This document shows, in pieces, positions 58,925 through 64,000 of a DNA stretch of 64,000 nucleotides. Within the stretch, counting starts at the first letter, position 1; the number at the start of each line of letters is the position of its first letter. Made by a program: the position numbers and the translations under genes. Location: positions 27,786-91,785 of the forward strand of contig CAMCOD010000005.1 in assembly GCA_945876435.1 (NCBI GenBank). The letters run 5' to 3'. The notes under the pieces are model-generated. The model did no database searches, was not told the origin of the DNA, and worked only from the letters and a program-made list of their open reading frames with translations. Source of the DNA: an uncultured Clostridia bacterium. GTDB lineage: Bacteria > Bacillota > Clostridia > Oscillospirales > Ruminococcaceae.

Positions 58925-60211
58925 CTACTTGGTTTTGTTCAGCATAATTTCCAGCATCAGCTGATCCAGGCGGATGGAACCTTCGTTTCCCAGCACGCAG
59001 AAGTTGCGGATGGTTTTTTCCACATCCTCATCCACGATACCCTCATTGGACTGGATGCGGATGCCTTTCATCGCCATAAGAGCAGCCTGCATAGCCGCAT
59101 TGGTGCAGGTAGCGATTTTCAGAGCACAGTCCGGTTTCGCACCGTCGCAGCACATACCGGTCACATTGCCGATCATATTGAATACAGCGTATTCCATCTC
59201 CCGGATGCCGCCACCCAGCAGGTAGGTCATGGCACAGGCCGTACCGGTTGCCGCTACAGTAGCGCCGCAGAAAGCAGACAGACGGCCAAACTGAGCCTTG
59301 ATATAAATCGCAACCAGGGAACTGATGGTGACCGCGCGGAGCATTTCTTCCCGGGATTTACCCAGTTTGTCCGCTGCGGCAACTGCCGGCATGGAGGAAG
59401 CGATGCCCTGATTGCCGGAACCGGAGTTGGATACTACGGAGTAATCCGCGCCAGCCATACGAGCGTCGGCAGCGGCAGCCGCAATCATCATGGCATAGTT
59501 GATCATGTCGTCAGAACGAATACCGGCTTTGATCTCCTGTTCCATGGTGCGGCCGATCTGCAGACCGTAAGGATTCCGCATTCCTTCCGCGGCAATGGCG
59601 GAGTTCACCTCAACAGACTGTTTGATAATATCCAGGGTCTCCACATCGACAGTGGTGGCGAATTCATAAATTTTGGCGATGGACAGCTCGTCCATAACAG
59701 AGGTATCCTTTGCGCCGCCCTCCGCTGCCGGAGTACGCTTGTCCAAAAGGATCTGGCCATCCTTTTCCAACAAAACAATATTGGTGTGGATATTGGCGAT
59801 AATGGCGCGGGAACTGTGGCCATTGCCCTGAGCCAGAATTTCGATGTACAGTTTTTCCGGAACCTTCGCCAGGCTGAGCTGCACCTTTTTCTCCTGCACC
59901 ATGGCAACAGCCGTGCGAAGCTGGGCCTCGGTGATGCCATTGATCACTTCCAGCCGTTTTGCCGGAGCCGCAACAACAGCACCCAGAGCCGCCGCATACT
60001 CAATACCCACCAGATCGGTTCCCGGAATACCGGCAGAATAAGCATTTTTGATGATATTGCCGCTGGCGATCACTTCCATCGACTCCACTTTTTCACCCAG
60101 AGTATCCGCAGCTGCCGCAGCGGTAAGCGCAATGGCGCCCGGTTCGGTACAACCGGTGGCCAGTACCATATTTTCATTGAGGATCTCGATAATTTTCTCG
60201 TAATGAACCAC
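58925..60211 (-). CDS. CyuA/UPF0597-family L-cysteine desulfidase-like enzyme
   Basis: A 428-residue member of the UPF0597/serine dehydratase alpha-like family. Characterised relatives use a [4Fe-4S] cluster to degrade L-cysteine to H2S, ammonia and pyruvate. Hallmarks are VLATGCTEPGAIALTAAAA (first Cys near residue 20), SNSGSGNQGIASSMPAV, and later cysteines in GTACAMTYLLGGG and MCCDGAKPDCALKI, which supply cluster ligands. The start is GTG with GAAGGAGAATG upstream. It is monocistronic; no cysteine transporter is adjacent. Confidence 0.9.
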   Translation of the reverse strand: MVHYEKIIEILNENMVLATGCTEPGAIALTAAAAADTLGEKVESMEVIASGNIIKNAYSAGIPGTDLVGIEYAAALGAVVAAPAKRLEVINGITEAQLRTAVAMVQEKKVQLSLAKVPEKLYIEILAQGNGHSSRAIIANIHTNIVLLEKDGQILLDKRTPAAEGGAKDTSVMDELSIAKIYEFATTVDVETLDIIKQSVEVNSAIAAEGMRNPYGLQIGRTMEQEIKAGIRSDDMINYAMMIAAAAADARMAGADYSVVSNSGSGNQGIASSMPAVAAADKLGKSREEMLRAVTISSLVAIYIKAQFGRLSAFCGATVAATGTACAMTYLLGGGIREMEYAVFNMIGNVTGMCCDGAKPDCALKIATCTNAAMQAALMAMKGIRIQSNEGIVDEDVEKTIRNFCVLGNEGSIRLDQLMLEIMLNKTK

Positions 60212-60345
60212 GAAACATTCTCCTTCGCTTTATCAAAATTCGATTTTTTGCCCCTGTTTGAAACAAACTTCCAACTATTATTATATGCTCCCTTGGAAGC
60301 TCTTGTCAACAGACTGGGGAAATAAAGCGAGGAAAATCTGAGTGC

Positions 60346-60618
60346 TTACGCATGTTCCCGCAGCCATTTTTCCTGATTCTTTTTGCTTTCATCCATCATG
60401 CACTTATAAATTACCGCAATGGCCTGGGCATATTCTTCGCCTGCCAAGGCAGAAACCTTCTCGATCACCTTTTTCTCCCGCTCCGGATGATAGACCGGCA
60501 GGCCATTGGCCTGTTTATACGCCGCCACCTGCTTGGTCACATCCATACGTTTTACCAGCAAAGCGGTTATTTCCTGATCCAATTCGTCAATAATCAAGCG
60601 GATCTCTTCCAAATTCAT
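60346..60618 (-). CDS. Chorismate mutase (AroQ class)
   Basis: A 90-residue all-helical chorismate mutase converting chorismate to prephenate. The pattern IRLIIDELDQEITALLVKRM, followed by AAYKQANGLPVYHPEREKKVIEKV, matches the AroQ fold: Arg near 7 and 47, Lys near 35 and Glu near 48 in the active-site region. It overlaps tyrA by 4 bp, so tyrosine synthesis steps are encoded together. It is a stand-alone enzyme rather than a fusion. Confidence 0.92.
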   Translation of the reverse strand: MNLEEIRLIIDELDQEITALLVKRMDVTKQVAAYKQANGLPVYHPEREKKVIEKVSALAGEEYAQAIAVIYKCMMDESKKNQEKWLREHA

Positions 60619-61463
60619 TGTTCTTTCTCCTTTTTTCTCAGCAGTTCTTCTTTTTTATCGCTGCCTTCCTTCAGCAAACGGGTCATTTCCTCCGGGTCGT
60701 TGTTTAACAAAGCCTGTCGGTACTCTTCCAGCCGGTCAATCAGCACGGAAACGTCCCGAAGCAGATTCTCCCGGTTACAGAAGAACAGTTCACTCCACAT
60801 AACAGGATTTAATTTGGCTACCCGAGTCAAGTCCTGGAAGCTGCCACCGGTATAGCCGGAAAACTCCATGGAAAGAGGGTTTTTTATGTAAGCGTTAGAC
60901 AGCACATGAGCAAGCTGGGAGGTATAACCAATCATGCGGTCATGGTTTTCCGCTGTCGTCCGTACTGTTCTGCCGAAGCCGATTTTCTTCCAAAAATCCT
61001 CCAGCTCCTGGACTTTCTGCTCATCTGCCCCTTCCGGCGTCATGATCATGCTGGCATGGGAAAAGAGATTTTCATCGCTGTTTTCAAAGCCCCACTTTTC
61101 CCGGCCCGCCATAGGATGGCAGCCGATAAATTCTACGCCTGACGCACGGCAGGCAGCCGCCGCTTCCGGGATTACTTTTTCCTTGACGCCGCAGATGTCG
61201 CAAATGATCGCGCCGGGGTGCAGCTGTCCAGCATGCTCCTTCACATAATTCACCGTATCCTGCGGAAAAAGAGCAACGACCAAAAGGTCCACTGTGCTCA
61301 AATCTTCCAGTCTTCCGTCAATGGCGCCGCTTTCCAGCGCCTGTTTCATGGTACTTTCTTTTATATCAAAAGCATAAACCCTGCAATCACTGCACTTCTT
61401 TATGGATTTTGCCATAGAACCGCCGATCAGACCAAGACCGACGATCCCAACTGTTTTTATCAT
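60615..61463 (-). CDS. tyrA: Prephenate dehydrogenase
   Basis: A 282-residue NAD(P)-dependent enzyme turning prephenate into 4-hydroxyphenylpyruvate for tyrosine. N-terminal Rossmann motif GIVGLGLIGGSMAKSIKK at residues 6-23, then CDICGVKEKVIPEA, IGCHPMAGREKWGFENS (His and Arg of the active site) and HDRMIGYTSQLAHVLSNA. There is no C-terminal ACT domain at this length. The order is tyrA upstream of the chorismate mutase gene. Confidence 0.93.
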   Translation of the reverse strand: MIKTVGIVGLGLIGGSMAKSIKKCSDCRVYAFDIKESTMKQALESGAIDGRLEDLSTVDLLVVALFPQDTVNYVKEHAGQLHPGAIICDICGVKEKVIPEAAAACRASGVEFIGCHPMAGREKWGFENSDENLFSHASMIMTPEGADEQKVQELEDFWKKIGFGRTVRTTAENHDRMIGYTSQLAHVLSNAYIKNPLSMEFSGYTGGSFQDLTRVAKLNPVMWSELFFCNRENLLRDVSVLIDRLEEYRQALLNNDPEEMTRLLKEGSDKKEELLRKKEKEQ

Positions 61464-61586
61464 CCTAATTCCCTCCTATGGGAAGATCGTTGTACTTTCT
61501 CCCGTTCTTTGGAAAAATTCATGCTTCTATCATACTCCAGAGAAGCACAAAGGTCAAGGTTTTTCTCTGTCGCTTTAAAGGAAAAA

Positions 61587-61612
61587 AGCCACCTGAGCAT
61601 TTTCAGATGGCT
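61587..61612 (-). terminator. Terminator of the amidase gene
   Basis: Minus-strand AGCCATCTGA...TCAGGTGGCT stem followed by T6. Confidence 0.8.
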
Positions 61613-61619
61613 TTTCAGC

Positions 61620-62360
61620 TTAAATAATATACTCCGAAGCGGCGTAACCGGTAAAACCGCCATAGCCCACCACTGACCAGCCGTTTCCGATTTGAGAATA
61701 GATGGTCACCCGGCTGTTGTTGGGGATCTTGGTTAGGATATTGGCCTCGGTACTGGGAAATTGCCGAAGATTCAGGTTAACTCCTCCGGTGTGGACAATG
61801 CCCATGCGGACAGGCTGTACCGGCACAAAGGGAATTCCAAAATAAGCGCAGACTGCTTTGACCAAGGCTCTGGCGATCTCACCCAGGTTTTCCCGTATCC
61901 ACTGGGCTTCTTCCCAGTTATCATGGTAACCGACTTCCACCAAAATGGACGGTGCGTTCACTTTCCGCACCTCCGCCAATGTTTCGGTGGGCAGAGCCTG
62001 CACACGGGATGGATTCGGGTAGATTTTTTTCATTTCCTCAACTACAAAATCCGCAGCTTTTCGGGAAAAGCTGTTTTGGGGATTATAGTAGACCTCTACC
62101 CCTTTTACCTGGCCTTCCTTTCCCTCCCCCGCCGCGTTGGAATGCAGGGCCAAATGCAGGTCAATGTTGCTCGCGTTGGATTGGCGGATAACGTCCGAAA
62201 GCTCCTGTGTCCGGGGATTGTTCCGAAGAAAAGTGATACCGCTGGAGATCAGATAAGGCTCCATCTCGTCTGCCAGAAGGTTCATATAGTATTCCTCGTT
62301 CCCACCGCCGGCGTAAAGATTAAAGTCCTGAAGGGATGGACTCAGATATAAACGTGGCAT
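61620..62360 (-). CDS. N-acetylmuramoyl-L-alanine amidase with SH3-like domain, next to cotJC
   Basis: A 246-residue Amidase_3-type protein with a C-terminal SH3b-like cell-wall-binding domain (from about residue 185: NLRQFPSTEANILTKIPNNS, GWSVVGYGGFTGYAA). There is no signal peptide. The catalytic part keeps GNEEYYMN (Glu), LALHSNA (His) and ILVEVGYHDN (Glu). The usual first DPGHGG motif is replaced by SPSLQDFN, as in a subset of endolysin-like amidases. The RBS AGAGGAGGGATAGG includes the cotJC stop codon, so the two genes were one transcription unit. A spore-cortex or spore-release role is inferred from this linkage. Confidence 0.88.
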   Translation of the reverse strand: MPRLYLSPSLQDFNLYAGGGNEEYYMNLLADEMEPYLISSGITFLRNNPRTQELSDVIRQSNASNIDLHLALHSNAAGEGKEGQVKGVEVYYNPQNSFSRKAADFVVEEMKKIYPNPSRVQALPTETLAEVRKVNAPSILVEVGYHDNWEEAQWIRENLGEIARALVKAVCAYFGIPFVPVQPVRMGIVHTGGVNLNLRQFPSTEANILTKIPNNSRVTIYSQIGNGWSVVGYGGFTGYAASEYII

Positions 62361-62372
62361 CCTATCCCTCCT

Positions 62373-62588
62373 CTACTTTTTCGTCTTCGTTCCATCAAAG
62401 GACGGATTAAAGGCATAGAAGTTTTTGCTGTCCAGACGGTCCTGGGTAAGCTGCAAGGCTTCTCCAAATCTTTGGAAGTGGACAATCTCTCTTGCCCGCA
62501 GGAATTTAATAACATCCCGCACATCGGGATCATCCACCAAGCGCAGAATATTGTCGTAGGTTACGCGCGCCTTCTGTTCTGCCGCAAG
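62373..62588 (-). pseudogene. cotJC: C-terminal fragment of a manganese catalase / CotJC spore coat protein, interrupted
   Basis: The last 71 codons of a CotJC-type manganese catalase are open on the minus strand: LAAEQKARVTYDNIL, then DDPDVRDVIKFLRAREIVHF and LTQDRLDSKNFYAFNPSFDG. The fragment carries the second-half metal ligands (Glu of LAAEQKA, His of EIVH). It has no start codon: upstream the frame becomes unrelated (EPFIVFRL) and hits a stop at 62628-62630 inside the recombinase gene. The remaining two thirds of cotJC should lie beyond the right edge, past the inserted element. It is scored as a fragment, but it may be rejoined by excision. Confidence 0.88.
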
Positions 62589-64000
62589 GAGGCGAAAGAC
62601 AATGAACGGCTCAAAACCGCCATTGGATCACCACTGGCACCTGTTTTGTTGTCGGGTCCCGCTTTCCAATGGAAATGGATTCGATAAATATGGAAATCAG
62701 TTCTTTTGACAAGCCCTTAGGCAATTTTATCTCTTGTTCCGGTTGCTGAATCTGTTCTTCCAACTGCCGCCGTTCCGCCTCCAAAGCAGCGGAAAAATCC
62801 CGGAACCAGTCATCCGTCACCTTTTCCTGAAGTTTATCCCAATACAAAGCTTTCCGCGCTGCCTCGTTCTGTTTCAGCTTCTCCCTGATCCTCTCCTTGT
62901 TTCCTTGCGGACAATGGGTTTTCCACCAGTCCTGAAGGGGATCCTCCTCCAAATACAGCCTCATCTCCTCGGAAAAAGCCTGCCAAACCAGGTCGCACAG
63001 CTCCTGATAAGGAATGAAACCGCCGGGACAGCCGCTGTGGAGCTGCGCACCGGAACATTTAAAGTAATATCGTTCACCATTGGATTTACAGCGGCGCAGC
63101 GTTTTTCCACAGAGAAGACAGCGGAGCTTTCCGGCAAAAATCCCTTTTGTTCCGCCAAAAGCCGGCCTTGTTCGGCTTTTCAGCAGCTGCTGCACCTGTT
63201 CCCACTGTTCCTCCGGAATAACCGGCTCATGACAATGTTCCACCACAATCCAATCCTCTCTGGGTACGGACCGGACCCGGCTGCTTTTATAAGAACATTT
63301 TTCATAGCGGTGCTGGACAACGCTGCCAATATAGACCGGATTGGATAAAATGGAAGAAACCGTACTGTAGCGCCATAAACCGGAATTTTCCTCACCGTAT
63401 TTGCAGCAGTAAGCACTGCCGTTTTTCTGTTTATAGGCGGAGGGGTTGGGGATTTTCTCCTGATTCAGCTTCTTGGCAATGGCTGTCTTTCCCATTCCCT
63501 TTTCATAAAGGGTGAAAATTTCCCGAACTGTGTCAGCTGCCTCCTCATCAAGCAGCAGATGACCGGCTTTTTCCGGATCTTTTCGATAGCCGTAAGGCGC
63601 AAAACTGCCGATATGTCTGCCCTGCCGCTGGTGATCATGGAGAACCGCCTTGATGCTGTCAGACAGGTCTTCCAGATACCATTCATTAATCAGTCCGTTG
63701 ATCTGTCTGGCTTTTTTCCCTTCCTTCCGAGCCGTATCCACATGATCCGCGACACTGACAAAGCGAATCCCCCATTCAGGGAACAAGCCATTAATGTACT
63801 TTTCCACCAACTCCAGCTCACGGGTAAAGCGGGATTGGGTTTTGCAGAGAATGATGTCAAATTTCCCCGCTTTGGCGTCTTGGAGAAGCCGTCGGAACGC
63901 TGGTCTGTCCCGGTCAGAGCCAGCATAATCCTCATCCGAATAGATTTCCGTCAGATGCCAACCCTGCTCCTTACTATATTGGCAAAGCAGCTCCTTCTGA
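62589..64000 (-). mobile_element. Left end of an element integrated within cotJC, coding for a serine recombinase
   Basis: Sequence to the right of about 62589 no longer matches CotJC and contains a large serine recombinase gene whose stop codon (62611-62613) lies about 22 bp from the cotJC homology break. Recombinase next to an attachment junction is the usual end structure of serine-integrase elements, and of skin-type elements in sporulation genes. The core crossover site probably lies within 62585-62611. The other end and size are outside the window. Confidence 0.82.
62611..64000 (-). CDS. Large serine site-specific recombinase, N-terminus beyond window edge
   Basis: At least 463 residues are visible; the frame is open to the window end, so the N-terminal part with the catalytic serine is missing. 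Seen in order are the end of the resolvase catalytic domain (YSDEDYAGSDRDRPAFRRLL, then DIILCKTQSRFTRELEL with the conserved arginine region), the long helix (RQINGLINEWYLEDLSDSIKAVL) and the recombinase domain (GSFAPYGYRKDP, ILSNPVYIGSV). A zinc ribbon (CLLCGKTLRRC...FKCSGAQLHSGC) and a C-terminal coiled coil follow. This is the integrase/SpoIVCA type. It would catalyse integration or excision at the adjacent junction. Confidence 0.93.
   Translation of the reverse strand, partial: QKELLCQYSKEQGWHLTEIYSDEDYAGSDRDRPAFRRLLQDAKAGKFDIILCKTQSRFTRELELVEKYINGLFPEWGIRFVSVADHVDTARKEGKKARQINGLINEWYLEDLSDSIKAVLHDHQRQGRHIGSFAPYGYRKDPEKAGHLLLDEEAADTVREIFTLYEKGMGKTAIAKKLNQEKIPNPSAYKQKNGSAYCCKYGEENSGLWRYSTVSSILSNPVYIGSVVQHRYEKCSYKSSRVRSVPREDWIVVEHCHEPVIPEEQWEQVQQLLKSRTRPAFGGTKGIFAGKLRCLLCGKTLRRCKSNGERYYFKCSGAQLHSGCPGGFIPYQELCDLVWQAFSEEMRLYLEEDPLQDWWKTHCPQGNKERIREKLKQNEAARKALYWDKLQEKVTDDWFRDFSAALEAERRQLEEQIQQPEQEIKLPKGLSKELISIFIESISIGKRDPTTKQVPVVIQWRF

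Noticed and set aside
58916..60325. 469-codon plus-strand frame opposite the CyuA-like gene
   Set aside because: Antisense shadow; starts inside a terminator hairpin.
62342..62533. 63-codon minus-strand frame over the amidase start and cotJC remnant
   Set aside because: It is an alternative frame; the cotJC frame in the same DNA matches the manganese catalase C-terminus far better.
1..64000. CRISPR arrays, rRNA genes, tRNA genes, insertion-sequence transposases
   Set aside because: No spaced repeats, rRNA-like stretches, tRNA signatures or transposase motifs were noticed by eye on either strand.

Overview
The window looks like chromosomal DNA of an anaerobic, endospore-forming member of the Clostridia, most plausibly the Oscillospirales/Ruminococcaceae side. 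The evidence is a [FeFe]-hydrogenase operon with NuoE/NuoF-type partners, T-box leaders on thrS and tyrS, a Firmicutes-type ffh-rpsP-khpA-rimM-trmD cluster, an rpsF-ssb-rpsR operon, and sporulation genes (spoIIM, a spoIVFA/spoIVFB-like pair, a cotJC remnant). Coding density is high. I saw no rRNA, tRNA or CRISPR array. The species assignment is inference.

Layout. 1-9.8 kb: sbcD-sbcC, a small membrane protein, a peptidase E-like protein, a frameshifted GyrI-like gene, and a second Mre11/Rad50-type pair (YhaO/YhaN-like). 9.9-13.3 kb: a two-repeat DUF1576 membrane protein with a small overlapping partner, a GT8 glycosyltransferase and spoIIM. 13.3-16.9 kb: hydrogenase operon (HydA, NuoF-like, NuoE-like). 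17.2-19.8 kb: feoA-feoB-Cys-rich peptide. 19.9-22.4 kb: a VanW / DltA-like adenylation enzyme / DltC-like carrier cassette. 22.4-26.4 kb: thrS and tyrS, each with a T-box leader. 26.4-37.1 kb: a long co-oriented cluster read leftward: asp23, nusB, a TsaD paralogue, xseA, xseB, ispA, DUF212, dxs, tlyA, nadK, argR, recN. 37.3-40.4 kb: secreted amidase and prfB. 40.6-44 kb: HAD phosphatase, RING/zinc-ribbon membrane protein, rpsF-ssb-rpsR, a small secreted Cys protein. 44-52.5 kb: coiled-coil protein, coaD, rsmD, uvrC, HPr, then trmD, rimM, khpA, rpsP, ffh, ylxM and rplS. 52.7-58.8 kb: DUF2344 and its radical SAM partner, HelD-like helicase, SpoIVFB- and SpoIVFA-like proteases. 58.9-62.4 kb: CyuA-like protein, chorismate mutase, prephenate dehydrogenase, and an amidase.

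The most unusual region is the right edge. The last 71 codons of a manganese-catalase/CotJC gene (62373-62588) are open but have no start codon. They abut, within about 22 bp, the stop codon of a large serine recombinase gene that runs off the window end. This is the layout of an element integrated inside cotJC, comparable to the skin element in B. subtilis sigK. A peptidoglycan amidase lies 12 bp downstream of the cotJC stop, so integration would separate both genes from the cotJ promoter. Whether the element excises precisely during sporulation cannot be seen here because its other end is outside the window.
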